64,000 nucleotides of DNA from Photobacterium ganghwense (GCF_003025595.1 NZ_PYMI01000001.1:930001-994000); one strand, 5' to 3'; counted from the stretch's first letter, positions 16,868-29,626 are shown. Numbers and translations: made by a program. The notes: generated from the sequence alone by a model not told the origin.

Positions 16868-16895
16868 AAAAAACCCCGCCAAAAGGCGAGGTTTT
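16868..16895 (-). terminator. Terminator of tRNA-Ala
   Basis: On the minus strand AAAACCTCGCC-TTTT-GGCGGGGTTTTTT forms a stem with a single wobble and a T-run just past the tRNA. Confidence 0.88.
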
Positions 16896-16900
16896 AAATT

Positions 16901-16976
<76 letters not shown>

Positions 16977-16990
16977 AAATTGTGGAATAG

Positions 16991-17019
16991 ATAATAAAAA
17001 CTTAATGAAATCATGTCAA
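16991..17019 (-). promoter_or_regulatory. Sigma-70 promoter of tRNA-Ala
   Basis: On the minus strand TTGACA, a 17-base spacer and TATTAT precede the tRNA by about 14 bases. This is a near-consensus promoter. Confidence 0.85.
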
Positions 17020-17180
17020 TGAACAAAAAGCCTCTCTCAGCCCCCATGATTTAAAAGCGTTAAACAAATCACAATATCCTTTGTTTTTTGGTTGTTTATC
17101 CACCACAAATTAACCCAAACGGGCTACGTCGATACAAAGCCAACGATTGACAACCGCTGCTTGAAATCTGATTAGAGAAT

Positions 17181-17207
17181 AAAAAAACCGGAGCAAAAGC
17201 TCCGGTT
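17181..17207 (-). terminator. Terminator of gltX
   Basis: On the minus strand AACCGGAGC-TTTT-GCTCCGGTTTTTTT, a perfect stem with T-run, lies 45 bases past the gltX stop. Confidence 0.92.
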
Positions 17208-17252
17208 CTACGCTATCCATAGGTCAAGACAACCTCGATTAAGCAGATATTA

Positions 17253-18677
17253 TTAGCTGTTAGCTTCACGCTCAGCAATGTATGCCAGTGCCATTTGGAT
17301 ACGAGCCATAACACGCTCTTTACCAACCAGGCACATGACAGCATCAACAGATGGAGACTGACCAATACCAGTAACGGCAACACGCAGTGGCATACCCACT
17401 TTACCCATGCCCAGATCCAGCTCTGAACACGTATCCTGAATCACCTGATGCAGGTTTTCTGTTGTCCACTCACTCAGTGCTTCTACTTTTGCCAGCGCCA
17501 GTTCCAATGCGTCTTTCGCAACAGGACGCAGGTGTTTCTTCGCAGCACCGGCTTCAAATTCACTGAAGTCCTGGTAGAAATAGCGAGATTGCTCAGCCAG
17601 TTCAATCAGGGTGTTACAACGTTCACCGACCAGCTTGATCACATCCGTGATAGCCGGACCTGAAGTGATGTCGATTTCTTTTTGATCCAAGTGCCATTGC
17701 AGGTATTGCGCAACGTACTCTGGCTCAGAATGCTTAATGTAGTGATTGTTCAACCACAGTAGCTTATCAGTGTTAAATGCCGATGCTGATTTGCTGATGG
17801 CATCCAGGCTGAATAGCTGAATCATTTCTTCTTCAGAGAAGATTTCCTGATCGCCATTAGACCAGCCCAGACGTACCAGGTAGTTCAGCAGTGCTTTTGG
17901 CAGGTAACCGTCATCACGGTATTGCATCACACTGACCGCACCGTGGCGTTTAGACAGTTTCGCACCGTCATCGCCCAGAATCATGGCACAGTGTGCAAAC
18001 TCAGGAATAGGAGCGCCCAGCGCCTTGTAAATATTGATTTGGCGAGGCGTGTTGTTGATGTGGTCTTCACCACGAACAATGTGCGTAATGCCCATGTCCC
18101 AGTCGTCAACCACTACACAGAAGTTGTACGTTGGGCTGCCATCGGTACGACGAATGATCAGGTCATCCAGCTCGGTATTGGAAATTTCGATGCGGCCACG
18201 GATATGGTCATCAAAAACTACCGTACCTTCCTTCGGATTACGGAAGCGGATACAGAATGGTGTTTCTTCTGTCGCCGCAGCATTAGCTGCGATCACTTTC
18301 GGGTGGTTCGCATCGTAACGAGGCTTTACGCCAGCAGCCATCTGCTCTTCACGAATTTCGTCCAACAGCTCTTTCGGGCAGTAACACTTGTATGCTTTGT
18401 CTTCTTCAAGCATCTGGTCGATCAGCTGGTTATAACGATCAAAACGTTTGGTCTGGTAGTATGGGCCCTCGTCCCAGTTCAGACCCAGCCAGTTCATCCC
18501 CTCAATAATGGCATCGATCGCTTCCTGAGTTGAACGTTCCAGATCTGTATCTTCGATACGCAGAACGAATTCACCGCCCGTATGTTTCGCATACAACCAA
18601 GAATAAAGAGCCGTACGAGCACCACCAACATGCAGAAAGCCTGTTGGGCTCGGAGCAAAACGCGTTTTAACCGTCAT
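17253..18677 (-). CDS. gltX: Glutamyl-tRNA synthetase
   Basis: GltX charges tRNA-Glu with glutamate. It is a class I synthetase of 474 residues. The HIGH-type motif [16 protein letters not shown] lies near residue 15 and the KMSKS-type motif [12 protein letters not shown] near residue 240. The N-terminal catalytic domain and helical anticodon-binding C-terminal domain are complete. It has its own terminator and no operon partner in this window. Confidence 0.97.
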   Translation of the reverse strand: MTVKTRFAPSPTGFLHVGGARTALYSWLYAKHTGGEFVLRIEDTDLERSTQEAIDAIIEGMNWLGLNWDEGPYYQTKRFDRYNQLIDQMLEEDKAYKCYCPKELLDEIREEQMAAGVKPRYDANHPKVIAANAAATEETPFCIRFRNPKEGTVVFDDHIRGRIEISNTELDDLIIRRTDGSPTYNFCVVVDDWDMGITHIVRGEDHINNTPRQINIYKALGAPIPEFAHCAMILGDDGAKLSKRHGAVSVMQYRDDGYLPKALLNYLVRLGWSNGDQEIFSEEEMIQLFSLDAISKSASAFNTDKLLWLNNHYIKHSEPEYVAQYLQWHLDQKEIDITSGPAITDVIKLVGERCNTLIELAEQSRYFYQDFSEFEAGAAKKHLRPVAKDALELALAKVEALSEWTTENLHQVIQDTCSELDLGMGKVGMPLRVAVTGIGQSPSVDAVMCLVGKERVMARIQMALAYIAEREANS

Positions 18678-18850
18678 GAATAATACCTAATTAATCGAAT
18701 CGCCAGGCGAACACCCGGCCCAGAAAATGGCAACTAGTTTAGCACTTGAGACGCGGAAGGAAAATATTGCAGAGAGTATGTCTGGACTGGAAAGCTAATA
18801 TCGGGAGCAGAAGGGACAAGCCCTCCTGCTTCTAACCTGTTAATGCGAGG

Positions 18851-19051
18851 TTAGATAACACTTTTTCCGCCTTTTTGCTGGCAGATATGCAATGGGACCC
18901 AAGATTCAGTCACCTTGCCTTGCTCGTTTTCTACCATACAACGGTAAATGGGCATTGCCGGTGCACCACCTGATCCCTGATTAGCTATCGCTAAGCCGGA
19001 ATTTACTGCCCCCAGCAATCCAATCGTCAAAACAACCCACTTCAGTTTCAT
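18851..19051 (-). CDS. Small exported hypothetical protein
   Basis: The 66-residue product is not recognised. It starts MKLKWVVLTIGLLGAVNSGL, a Sec signal peptide that should be cut near AIA or ANQ. The mature part is about 40 residues, with two cysteines (YRCMVE and HICQQK) that could form a disulfide. A clear AAGGAG precedes the ATG by seven bases, so I believe it is translated. It stands alone between gltX and the porin gene. Confidence 0.7.
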   Translation of the reverse strand: MKLKWVVLTIGLLGAVNSGLAIANQGSGGAPAMPIYRCMVENEQGKVTESWVPLHICQQKGGKSVI

Positions 19052-19383
19052 GGTTAACTCCTTAATTTCCGGTTATTGTCACATAAGGTGTTTAACAACC
19101 ACTGCATTTGAGATGCTTTAACAGTATAGGTCAGTAAAAAACAACTACTCTCATAGCATATTATTTTTCGAAACGAAGTAAATCACTGTCTCGACGCTGG
19201 TACAAGAGACTGAGATTTATAGATAATTTTTAATTCTAAATATCAAACAAAAAAGACACTCTGATTTCCGTCTTTTATGTGTATTTTTCACACTTTATAA
19301 AATATCCGCCGTCGCCAAAATCTCACTCACAACACTCAGGACATCTCCCCCCAACGGTAAGCAGCATACCTGACGCAAACATA
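19052..19383. other. Intergenic, AT-rich, no gene seen
   Basis: I find no supported ORF or RNA gene here. The near end is the leader of the small exported protein and the far end the porin terminator. Confidence 0.5.
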
Positions 19384-19414
19384 AAAAGAGCCAGCCCGAA
19401 GGCTAGCTCTTTTA
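19384..19414 (-). terminator. Terminator of the porin gene
   Basis: AAAAGAGC-AGCC-CGAA-GGCT-GCTCTTTT forms a hairpin with A-run and T-run, 22 bases past the porin stop. It could work in both directions. Confidence 0.85.
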
Positions 19415-19435
19415 TAGGCAGTGTAAAACGTTCGA

Positions 19436-20812
19436 TTACTTGATGGTAAATGGCAGGGTCAAGGTAACCTTAATGTCAGACTCGTCTTGGAACAGGTTTG
19501 TCCAACCCGTCCAGTTTGGCGTATCTGTATCGTTCACGTATTCGGTGTAGTAGAAACCAATATTAGCGCCTTTCAGAGCACCGTTTTGGATAGCGTAGTT
19601 GGCAAACACACTACCTGAGTACTCGAACAGGTCATCCAGGCCATCAACATCTGAAGATGCCATACCCGCCGCGGCACTGAAGCCTGCACTGAAGCCTGGC
19701 GCACCCAAATCGCTGAAGTCACGGTTTACCGAACCAAACACGGCAAACTCGCCATCGTGGTTAAAGTCAGAGCGGTTGTTCCACCAGATATCGTAAGCGC
19801 CGTTAGAACCGCCGTACTGGCTGGTCAGACGGTATGCAAAGTTACCCATGCTGTTCGAAATATCTGTCGAATCGGCAATGGTGTAAGTGGCTTCGGCACG
19901 TACTGTGTACTGACCAAATGTTTTGGCTGACAGGAAAGCCAGGTGGAAAGCCGTGTCGTCATACTGCTCATCATCATCAATTACGTAAAGCTGTGGAGAG
20001 AGGTACCAGCCGTTATCCAGCGTTTGCTTCAGTTTGATGTGTGCATTTTTACGATCGCCGTCGGTCAGACCGGCATATGCCACATCCAGCAGCAAACCAT
20101 TCCCGAAGGTGTAGCGTGCACCCAGCGAGTAGGCATCGCCAGCATCTTCGTTTTTCGTCGTTCTCAGTTCATAAGTATCTTTGAACCATGGTGCCTTATA
20201 ACGCGTTGCGTATACCGCCCCCAGCTCTAAGCCCCCCACAGAGAAGCCTAATTCACCACCTAGGTAAGTACCGGCCGCATAACTCCAGTTCACCCCCATG
20301 GCAGTAGGAACGCTTGGTTGGAAGTAACCCAAACGCGCCTTGGCATTTTCACCCAGCTTAAACTTCGCAGCCACAGTCTGATAGCTAACACCATTGCTGT
20401 TACAATCAGTCCAGACATCAGAACAAGAATTAGAACTCGCATTCTTATCGAACGGGTTATTGACGTCCCAGAAGTTCATCTCGTGGTCAGCACCACCGTT
20501 CTGCCACATGTCAAAGGTCGCATAAACGTTCAGGTCTAACCCCACCACCCCTGAAGCATAACCGGAGCTAAAGCCCAAGTTTGTGTAGATAGAACTATGG
20601 TCAAGGTTAGTTTCTTTATCTGTGTCACTACCGGTCACAGGATCGTAGTTACCACGAGTACGATCGCGCATCCAGAAGTTCACGGCACCGTTGATGGTTG
20701 AATCTTCAAAAAAGCCTTCGGCATGAGCCACTGGCGCAGTCGCCATTGACATACCCGCGACAAAACCGATTACAGCAGCACTCAGAGCAGAGCGCTTGAA
20801 TAGTTTTTCCAT
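19436..20812 (-). CDS. chiP: OprD-family outer-membrane porin, probable chitoporin
   Basis: The 458-residue protein has a signal peptide (MEKLFKRSALSAAVIGFVAG to VAHA) and then GFFEDSTINGAVNFWMRDRT, typical of the OprD/chitoporin family. It ends in a beta-barrel strand, KVTLTLPFTIK. It should form an outer-membrane channel for chitooligosaccharides. From memory, the V. cholerae chitoporin gene also lies next to ligA and zipA, which supports the name. Function is inferred from family and context; another sugar substrate is possible. The leader upstream has two hairpins. Confidence 0.75.
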   Translation of the reverse strand: MEKLFKRSALSAAVIGFVAGMSMATAPVAHAEGFFEDSTINGAVNFWMRDRTRGNYDPVTGSDTDKETNLDHSSIYTNLGFSSGYASGVVGLDLNVYATFDMWQNGGADHEMNFWDVNNPFDKNASSNSCSDVWTDCNSNGVSYQTVAAKFKLGENAKARLGYFQPSVPTAMGVNWSYAAGTYLGGELGFSVGGLELGAVYATRYKAPWFKDTYELRTTKNEDAGDAYSLGARYTFGNGLLLDVAYAGLTDGDRKNAHIKLKQTLDNGWYLSPQLYVIDDDEQYDDTAFHLAFLSAKTFGQYTVRAEATYTIADSTDISNSMGNFAYRLTSQYGGSNGAYDIWWNNRSDFNHDGEFAVFGSVNRDFSDLGAPGFSAGFSAAAGMASSDVDGLDDLFEYSGSVFANYAIQNGALKGANIGFYYTEYVNDTDTPNWTGWTNLFQDESDIKVTLTLPFTIK

Positions 20813-20849
20813 GGAATAACTCCTAAATAATAACTAGCTGTTTTGTTCA

Positions 20850-20877
20850 CGTACCTCAGTTGGCCGCCGTAGGTACG
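20850..20877 (-). promoter_or_regulatory. Hairpin in porin leader (proximal)
   Basis: CGTACCT and AGGTACG are perfect seven-base arms around a 14-base loop, 38 bases before the porin ATG. It could shape mRNA stability or small-RNA access. Confidence 0.45.
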
Positions 20878-21234
20878 CAACAAATTCATTTTTGAGTGCA
20901 CAGTCCAACTGCGCTTAGTTCACAACTAAGACTACTTTCGCAGCAAAAAACATCAAACATAACTTAATTAATTCTTTAAAAAATATGACTGAGTGCAAAT
21001 ATTCAGGGTGTTCGGTGATCGTGATCAAAAAAGTTCAATCACACAAACAGACAAACAATAAAACACTGAATATCAACAACTTACATTTATTTCACGTTAA
21101 TAAGTTGCGAGCTAGACAGAAAGAAACGAGCGTTTTCTGCAATTGATTACATTTTCAAATCCTTTAAGAAAACGATTTTTGCCGAAAAATATTTTTCAAA
21201 TGAAAAAAGATTGAGAAAAATGAGGAGAAAATAA
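20878..21234. other. Upstream region of the porin gene
   Basis: The long non-coding stretch holds a second perfect hairpin (CTTAGTT-CAC-AACTAAG at 20914-20930) and a TGATC-GT-GATCA inverted motif near 21016-21027. No convincing full CRP site or ORF is seen. A long, AT-rich control region is expected for a regulated sugar porin. Confidence 0.45.
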
Positions 21235-21266
21235 AAAGCCCTAGATAAATCAATACCTGGGGCTTG
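21235..21266 (-). terminator. Terminator after ligA
   Basis: On the minus strand AAGCCCCAGGTA and TATCTAGGGCTT form an imperfect stem followed by TTTATTTT, 50 bases past the ligA stop. Confidence 0.7.
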
Positions 21267-21315
21267 TTGGAGATATTACAAATTGTAAAAAAAGAAATTA
21301 ACGAAATTGACGATA

Positions 21316-23364
<2,049 letters not shown>

Positions 23365-23387
23365 TCATGAAAAAGCTGGCCCGGTAT

Positions 23388-23425
23388 AAAAAACAAAGCC
23401 CTTTATACTGTGGCGTATAAAGGGC
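23388..23425 (-). terminator. Hairpin terminator between zipA and ligA
   Basis: GCCCTTTATAC and GTATAAAGGGC are perfect 11-base arms around six bases. On the minus strand they are followed by TTTGTTTTTT. It lies 28 bases past the zipA stop and may attenuate, rather than abolish, readthrough into ligA. Confidence 0.8.
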
Positions 23426-23453
23426 AATTTATTCTGCTCTCTGATGAGATTAA

Positions 23454-24833
23454 TCAGACGTTCGTATAGCGATGTGCTTTTTCACGATACTGGCTGATAC
23501 GGCGTGGGGTGATCAGAGAACGCTCGTGATCCAAAACATCCGCCCCCAGCGTGTCAGCAATGCGCTGAACGGTTTGCAACATCAGATTAAAGTGCTCATC
23601 GGCCCGCCCTGCTTCCGCCGGCAACATCAGATAAAAAGCAACCCCCGGGGTTTCAAAATTATCGCTGCCGCCTTCTGGGAAGTGAGCCGGGTGCACCATG
23701 TTGGTCACGGTGAAAATAATCGGCCCTGTCCCCGCTTTGTCCAGGTGACGGTGGTAAACCGAATTCTCACCAAAAATCAGGTTGTTTTGCTCAAAAGCAT
23801 TGAATAATTTACTGCCGCGCAATATGTGACCGTTACGAGCATGCACACCCAGAATCAGATAATCTGGTGGTAGCACTTCTGGTTCTGGTTCCGGAATCAC
23901 TTCAGGCTCCACAATGACGGGCTCGGCGACTACTTGCTCGACAGGAACTGCCTCCGCCGGGTTGATTTGCGCAGCATGGCTGATTGGCGCAGCAGGTACA
24001 TCCACAGGCACAACGTCAGACTGAGCTTGGCTATCGGACTCTGCAGGCATAAACGCCATCTGGTGTGCTGTCGCCTGAGGTTGCTTCTCGGCTTGCGGTA
24101 CAACATGCTCGCTTTCTTCTACGACCGGCGCAAATGTCGGTTCCGCGCGCACAGGCTTATTAGCCGCTGCTTTCGAGGCAACCGGCTGTGGCGCAACGGT
24201 TTGCGATGCTGTAGTCGTTCGTGTTTGTGACGCGATTCCCTGAGCAGAAACGGTTTCAGAAACGATTGCTTGATGCGGTGCCATCGCTGGAGTCACAGTC
24301 TCAGGTACAGCCGCTGTTTGTGGTGCATGAACTACAGGCTGTAGCGAGTGCGGTTGCAGCTCTGGCGTAGGCGCAACTTCAACAAAGTCAGTTGGTGACG
24401 AAACCACGGGTTGTTGCGCTATTGGTTCTTGAAACACTGGCTGCTGAATACTAGGTTGCTGGATACCAGTCTGTTGGGTCGCAGGCTGCTCAGTGACAGG
24501 TTGTTCAGCAACTGGCTGAGGTGTGGCCTGAGTCGAAGGCTGCACGTCTAACAACGGGTCAACGTCCAGTTTGGCACCGAAATGCAATTCAGGTTCTTTT
24601 CGTTCCGGTTTAACCGGCTCCGGTTGCGGGCTTTCATGGTTCACGACACGTACTGAGCCCACACCATCTTTATCAAACCCGTCAGAGTCCCGAGATGATT
24701 CACTCAGCTTGCCCAGCGGTTTTTCGCTAAACTTCGCGGGCTTTTCCTTTCGACTGCTCCACAGACCATGCAGCAACAATGCTGCAATCGCGAGTGCACC
24801 AACAATAATTAGAACCAGACGCAATTCCTGCAT
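23454..24833 (-). CDS. zipA: Cell division protein ZipA
   Basis: ZipA anchors FtsZ to the inner membrane at the septum. The N-terminus MQELRLVLIIVGALAIAALL is a transmembrane anchor, then comes a short basic segment. A very long Pro/Gln/Val/Ala-rich linker (about residues 60-310) follows, with repeats such as QQPVTEQPATQQ. The C-terminal 140 residues are the FtsZ-binding domain, with PDYLILGVHARNGHILRGSK. At 459 residues it is longer than the 328 of E. coli because of the linker. It is divergent from cysZ. Confidence 0.95.
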   Translation of the reverse strand: MQELRLVLIIVGALAIAALLLHGLWSSRKEKPAKFSEKPLGKLSESSRDSDGFDKDGVGSVRVVNHESPQPEPVKPERKEPELHFGAKLDVDPLLDVQPSTQATPQPVAEQPVTEQPATQQTGIQQPSIQQPVFQEPIAQQPVVSSPTDFVEVAPTPELQPHSLQPVVHAPQTAAVPETVTPAMAPHQAIVSETVSAQGIASQTRTTTASQTVAPQPVASKAAANKPVRAEPTFAPVVEESEHVVPQAEKQPQATAHQMAFMPAESDSQAQSDVVPVDVPAAPISHAAQINPAEAVPVEQVVAEPVIVEPEVIPEPEPEVLPPDYLILGVHARNGHILRGSKLFNAFEQNNLIFGENSVYHRHLDKAGTGPIIFTVTNMVHPAHFPEGGSDNFETPGVAFYLMLPAEAGRADEHFNLMLQTVQRIADTLGADVLDHERSLITPRRISQYREKAHRYTNV

Positions 24834-25286
24834 ATGAATACTCTGAATTTACTCGTTTCCCCATCAAGGGGTGAATCAACATTTCTGGTATCCCCCGGTA
24901 TCGGCGATCCGGTAAGTACCGTGACACAAAAACCCGGTTGCAGTTTTCTCGTTTATCGCACTGACTCAGCAGACACGTAATTTGACGAACCATGTAGCCG
25001 GATTTATTACCCATGTGATTTTCTTGTTATCAAGAAAAATACACACCGGCAATCATTACTGTATCAAAACTCAAAACATAATGAGAAGGCGAATATGCTT
25101 AATCGTGTAAGATAGTGCTATCGAGCACAAAATCGACCACTCCTTGAACAATTTTACGGCGGCTTGACCTGTCAACAGCCCATGTAGATTGCGTCTTTCC
25201 GCTACACAACGTTAATATGCCCTCATACCCAACAAGGCTCATTAACGTATTCAGAGCCGTTGCCCTTTATTCGCCGAGGAGCTTTT
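24834..25286. other. zipA-cysZ divergent intergenic region
   Basis: Open frames here are shadows with no ribosome-binding site. The region must hold divergent promoters for zipA and cysZ, but I cannot assign them with confidence. Confidence 0.4.
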
Positions 25287-26048
25287 ATGCAATCACCGCG
25301 TCCTATTCAATCGCCATTAAGCGGTGCCGGATACTTTTTCCGTGGCCTGTCGTTGGCAATGGAGCCGGGAACCCGACGTTTCGTCCTGTTCCCGTTGCTG
25401 ATCAACATTGTGCTTTTCGGCACCGCGTTTGGTTTTGTTCTAAGTCAGCTAGACGTCTGGATCAGTGGCTGGATGGACAAACTGCCAAGCTGGCTGGACT
25501 GGCTGTCATACGTATTGTGGCCTCTCATTGCTATCGCAGTACTGGTTACCTTCTCTTATATATTCAGCACCATTGCCAACTGGATTGCCGCACCCTTTAA
25601 CGGCTTACTGGCTGAGCACCTGGAAGCCAAGCTAACCGGTAACAAAGCCCCTGATGCCAGCATTGCCACGGTCATGAAAGATCTGCCGCGCATCATGCAC
25701 CGCGAATGGGTGAAGCTGAAATACTACCTGCCAAAAGCAATTGGTCTGCTGATCCTGTTATGGATTCCGGCCATTGGTCAGACGCTTGGCCCGGTGTTGT
25801 GGTTCTTGTTCAGCGCCTGGATGATGACAATCCAGTATGCGGACTACCCATTTGATAACCACAAAGTGCCCTTCCCAGCGATGCGCGATGCGCTTAAGCA
25901 AAAACGCGGGAAGTCGCTGAGTTTCGGCAGTCTGGTCATGCTGTGTACCATGACTCCAATCCTGAACCTGTTCGTCATGCCGGTTGCCGTCTGTGGTGCA
26001 ACAGCGATGTGGGTGGATAACTACCGCAATCAGTATCGCAATTACTGA
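25287..26048 (+). CDS. cysZ: Sulfate transporter CysZ
   Basis: CysZ is an inner-membrane protein for sulfate uptake that feeds cysteine synthesis. The ATG at 25287 follows GAGGAG at good spacing (253 residues). The protein opens [20 protein letters not shown], a family signature, and has several hydrophobic segments (for example [20 protein letters not shown] and [20 protein letters not shown]). It lies just upstream of cysK, the usual pairing, with a terminator in between. Confidence 0.93.
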   Translation: MQSPRPIQSPLSGAGYFFRGLSLAMEPGTRRFVLFPLLINIVLFGTAFGFVLSQLDVWISGWMDKLPSWLDWLSYVLWPLIAIAVLVTFSYIFSTIANWIAAPFNGLLAEHLEAKLTGNKAPDASIATVMKDLPRIMHREWVKLKYYLPKAIGLLILLWIPAIGQTLGPVLWFLFSAWMMTIQYADYPFDNHKVPFPAMRDALKQKRGKSLSFGSLVMLCTMTPILNLFVMPVAVCGATAMWVDNYRNQYRNY

Positions 26049-26074
26049 TTCTCGTAACAAAATACCGCCAGAAA

Positions 26075-26099
26075 GCGAACCGGAAACGGTTCGCTTTTT
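26075..26099 (+). terminator. Terminator of cysZ
   Basis: GCGAACCG-GAAA-CGGTTCGC with TTTTT is a perfect eight-base stem, 27 bases past the stop. Confidence 0.92.
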
Positions 26100-26264
26100 A
26101 CGTTTTGTGGCCTAGGTTTACATTTATTAACATGCACCCGCCCTGCCAATCTGAATGCGTCCTTTATAACAATAAGATATAACCACAAATTCCTTTTCAA
26201 ACGTCTATCTGAGATTATGCTTAGAGTGTCATTTAATTTGAGCGTGTTACGAAGGAACGACACA

Positions 26265-27233
26265 ATGAGCAAAATTTACGAAGATAACTCCCTTACTATT
26301 GGTAATACCCCTCTTGTTCGCCTTAATCGCGTCAGTAAAGGTAACGTTCTGGCTAAAATCGAAGCCCGTAACCCAAGCTTCAGCGTTAAATGCCGTATTG
26401 GCGCCAACATGATCTGGGATGCCGAGAAAAAAGGGATTCTGAAAGAAGGCGTGGAACTGGTCGAACCAACCAGTGGTAACACCGGGATCGCCCTGGCCTT
26501 TGTTGCCGCTGCACGTGGCTACAAACTGACTCTGACCATGCCTGAGAGCATGAGCCTTGAGCGCCGTAAGCTGCTGAAAGCTCTGGGTGCAAATCTGGTT
26601 CTAACCGAAGCCCCGAAAGGGATGAAAGGTGCGATTGAAAAAGCCGAAGAAATTGTCGCTTCAGCACCTGAAAAATACCTGCTTCTGCAACAGTTCAACA
26701 ACCCAGCCAACCCGGAAATCCACGAAAAAACAACAGGCCCGGAAGTTTGGGATGCCACTGACGGCGAAATTGATGTGTTCGTATCCGGTGTCGGTACCGG
26801 TGGTACGCTGACAGGCGTCAGCCGTTACATCAAGCGCCAGAAAGGTAAAGCAATCACAACCGTTGCGGTTGAACCAAGCGAGTCACCAGTGATCACGCAG
26901 GCCCTGAACGGTGAAGAACTGAAACCAGCTCCTCACAAAATCCAGGGGATTGGCGCAGGCTTCATCCCAGGCAACCTGGAGCTGGATTTGATTGACGAAG
27001 TGCAACAGGTCAGCTCTGAAGACGCCATTGACATGGCACGTCGCCTGATGGAAGAAGAAGGCATTCTGGCAGGTATCTCATCCGGTGCGGCTGTTGTTGC
27101 AGCAAACCGTATTGCAGAGCGTCCAGAGTTCGCAGGTAAAAACATTGTTGTCATCCTGCCAAGTTCGGGTGAACGTTACCTATCTACTGCCCTGTTTGCC
27201 GGAATTTTCACCGAAAAAGAAACGCAACAGTGA
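26265..27233 (+). CDS. cysK: Cysteine synthase A
   Basis: CysK makes cysteine from O-acetylserine and sulfide with pyridoxal phosphate. The ATG at 26265 after GAAGGAAC is chosen; an upstream extension in the same frame lacks support. The PLP lysine is Lys42 in [14 protein letters not shown]. The substrate loop is [14 protein letters not shown] and the phosphate-binding loop [14 protein letters not shown]. The length of 322 residues is normal. It lies upstream of ptsHI-crr, as in enterobacteria and Vibrio. Confidence 0.97.
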   Translation: MSKIYEDNSLTIGNTPLVRLNRVSKGNVLAKIEARNPSFSVKCRIGANMIWDAEKKGILKEGVELVEPTSGNTGIALAFVAAARGYKLTLTMPESMSLERRKLLKALGANLVLTEAPKGMKGAIEKAEEIVASAPEKYLLLQQFNNPANPEIHEKTTGPEVWDATDGEIDVFVSGVGTGGTLTGVSRYIKRQKGKAITTVAVEPSESPVITQALNGEELKPAPHKIQGIGAGFIPGNLELDLIDEVQQVSSEDAIDMARRLMEEEGILAGISSGAAVVAANRIAERPEFAGKNIVVILPSSGERYLSTALFAGIFTEKETQQ

Positions 27234-27270
27234 TCACAGTTTTAACGGATAACGTGATCTGAGTCATCTT

Positions 27271-27297
27271 AAAGCCCCCTAGCAGGGGGCTTTTTTG
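27271..27297 (+). terminator. Terminator of cysK
   Basis: AAGCCCCCT-AGC-AGGGGGCTTTTTTG is a strong hairpin with T-run, 37 bases past the stop. Confidence 0.93.
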
Positions 27298-27547
27298 TTG
27301 CAATTCAGGCGTAGCTCTAATATAAATCCGGTGTGTTTTATTTCCAGCCTCAAAATAAAAGGTCAAAAAACGACCTGAAAGAGACATGGAAAGCGAGAAA
27401 AGTCACAAAACATTGACTTGGATTAAACTCAGGCACCGGATTGTTAAGGTAGTTTATACTCCAGATTAGCGAGCATAGCTTAAAAGGGTTAAGCTTACTT
27501 TCAGTTACGTTAAGATTAAATAAATAATATTTGTATCGGGGTGAAAA
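27298..27547. other. cysK-ptsH intergenic region
   Basis: The upstream region of the pts operon contains an AGGTC-N7-GACCT inverted repeat at 27360-27376 and a TATACT box near 27456. Neither can be assigned to a regulator with confidence. No ORF is supported. Confidence 0.4.
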
Positions 27548-27805
27548 ATGTATCAAAAGCAAGTTGAGATCACTGCAGAAAACGGTCTACACACTCGTCC
27601 AGCTGCTCAGTTCGTAAAAGAAGCAAAAGGCTTTGACGCAGACATCACAGTGACTTCAAACGGCAAAAGCGCTAGCGCTAAGAGCCTGTTCAAGCTTCAG
27701 ACTCTAGGTCTAGTAAAAGGCACAGTAGTAACCATCTCTGCTGAAGGTACTCAAGCTCAAGAAGCTGTTGACCACCTGGTTGCCCTAATGGACGAACTGC
27801 ATTAA
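27548..27805 (+). CDS. ptsH: Phosphocarrier protein HPr
   Basis: HPr carries phosphate from enzyme I to the sugar-specific EII proteins of the PTS. The 85-residue protein has the phosphorylated His15 in [12 protein letters not shown] and the conserved Ser46 in [10 protein letters not shown]. It is first in ptsH-ptsI-crr, preceded by a GGGGTG ribosome-binding site. Confidence 0.98.
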   Translation: MYQKQVEITAENGLHTRPAAQFVKEAKGFDADITVTSNGKSASAKSLFKLQTLGLVKGTVVTISAEGTQAQEAVDHLVALMDELH

Positions 27806-27858
27806 TCCGCAGCCCGTTTATTACTTTTCCTAGTTATACGTCAAATTAAGGTAAGGCT

Positions 27859-29586
27859 ATGATTTCAGGTATCCTGGCATCTCCTGGTATTGCTTTTGGT
27901 AAAGCACTACTACTGCAGGAAGAAGAGATTGTTCTGAACAAGACTCCTGTTTCTGCAGACCAAATCGAGAATGAAATTCAGCGTTTCTTCGATGCTCGAA
28001 AAAAATCTTCTGAGCAACTGGAAGTAATCAAGGAAAAAGCGCGTGTTACCTTCGGTGAAGAGAAGGAAGCCATCTTTGAAGGCCATATCATGCTGCTGGA
28101 AGACGAAGAGCTTGAAGAAGAAATCATAGCCTTCATTAAAGACAACAAAGCATCAGCTGACTACGCTATCTACTCTATTATCGAAGAGCAGGCCGTTACG
28201 CTGGAATCTCTGGATGACGAATATCTGAAAGAGCGCGCTACCGACATCCGTGATATCGGCAGCCGTGTTGTGAAAAATGCTCTGGGTATTAACGTTGTTA
28301 ACCTGAGTGCCATCAATGAAGAAGTGATTCTGGTTGCCAACGACCTGACACCTTCTGAAACCGCACAAATCAACCTGAACTACGTTCTGGGCTTTGTGAC
28401 TGATATCGGTGGCCGTACTTCCCACACCTCCATCATGGCACGCTCTCTGGAGCTTCCAGCCATCGTTGGTACCAACAACATCACAGCGAAAGTGAAGAAC
28501 GGCGACATGCTGATTCTTGACGCAATCAACAACCAGATTGTGATCAACCCGTCTGATGATGAGCTAACCAAATTCAAAGCAATCCGTGATCAGTATCAGG
28601 CTGAAAAAGAAGAACTGGCGAAACTGAAAGATCTGCCGGCAATTACGCTGGACGGTCACCAGGTAGAAGTCTGCGGTAACATCGGTACAGTTAAAGACTG
28701 TGACGGTATCAACCGTAACGGCGGTGAAGGTGTTGGCCTGTACCGTACTGAATTCCTGTTCATGGATCGCGATGCCCTTCCAACTGAGGAAGAGCAATAC
28801 CAGGCTTACAAAGAAGTGGCTGAAGCCATGCACGGCGAGCCTGTGATTATCCGTACTATGGATATCGGTGGCGACAAAGATCTGCCATACATGGATCTGC
28901 CAAAAGAAATGAACCCGTTCCTGGGTTGGCGTGCGGTACGTATCAGCCTGGATCGTCGTGATATCCTGCGCGACCAGCTGCGCGGTATCCTGCGCGCGTC
29001 TGCCCACGGCAAGCTACGCGTTATGTTCCCGATGATTATCTCTGTTGAAGAGATCCGTGAACTGAAAGCAGCTATTGAAGAGTACAAAGCAGAACTGCGT
29101 GCTGAAGGTCTGGCGTTCGATGAAAGCATCGAAATCGGCGTGATGGTAGAAACCCCTGCTGCGGCGTCAATTGCGCACCACCTGGCTAAGGAAGTAGACT
29201 TCTTTAGTATTGGTACGAATGACTTAACCCAGTATACTCTTGCGGTTGACCGTGGTAATGAGCTGATTTCACACCTTTACAACCCACTGTCACCTGCGGT
29301 CCTGACCGTGATTAAGCAAGTTATTGATGCTTCTCACAAAGAAGGCAAGTGGACCGGTATGTGTGGTGAGCTGGCCGGTGACGAGCGTGCGACCCTACTC
29401 CTGCTGGGAATGGGCCTGGACGAGTTCAGCATGAGCGGAATTTCTATTCCACGCATTAAGAAGATTATCCGCAACGCGAACTATGCCGATGTGAAAGCCA
29501 TGGCTGAGCAAGCGCTTGCTATGCCTACTGCCGCTGAAATCGAAGCGCACGTAGAAAAATTCATCGCAGAAAAGACCATCTGCTAA
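27859..29586 (+). CDS. ptsI: PTS enzyme I
   Basis: Enzyme I takes phosphate from phosphoenolpyruvate and passes it to HPr. The 575 residues contain the swivel domain with the active His (about residue 189) in [20 protein letters not shown]. The PEP-binding barrel has [12 protein letters not shown] and a C-terminal [17 protein letters not shown], with the catalytic Cys in [13 protein letters not shown]. Length and motifs are complete. It lies 53 bases after ptsH. Confidence 0.98.
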   Translation: MISGILASPGIAFGKALLLQEEEIVLNKTPVSADQIENEIQRFFDARKKSSEQLEVIKEKARVTFGEEKEAIFEGHIMLLEDEELEEEIIAFIKDNKASADYAIYSIIEEQAVTLESLDDEYLKERATDIRDIGSRVVKNALGINVVNLSAINEEVILVANDLTPSETAQINLNYVLGFVTDIGGRTSHTSIMARSLELPAIVGTNNITAKVKNGDMLILDAINNQIVINPSDDELTKFKAIRDQYQAEKEELAKLKDLPAITLDGHQVEVCGNIGTVKDCDGINRNGGEGVGLYRTEFLFMDRDALPTEEEQYQAYKEVAEAMHGEPVIIRTMDIGGDKDLPYMDLPKEMNPFLGWRAVRISLDRRDILRDQLRGILRASAHGKLRVMFPMIISVEEIRELKAAIEEYKAELRAEGLAFDESIEIGVMVETPAAASIAHHLAKEVDFFSIGTNDLTQYTLAVDRGNELISHLYNPLSPAVLTVIKQVIDASHKEGKWTGMCGELAGDERATLLLLGMGLDEFSMSGISIPRIKKIIRNANYADVKAMAEQALAMPTAAEIEAHVEKFIAEKTIC

Positions 29587-29626
29587 GATAGCTGCAGATA
29601 AAATAACAACGCTTAGGAGCAACGAT

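Noticed and set aside
24727..25014. 95-codon minus-strand ORF before zipA
   Set aside because: It overlaps the zipA start out of frame, has no ribosome-binding site and no recognisable features.
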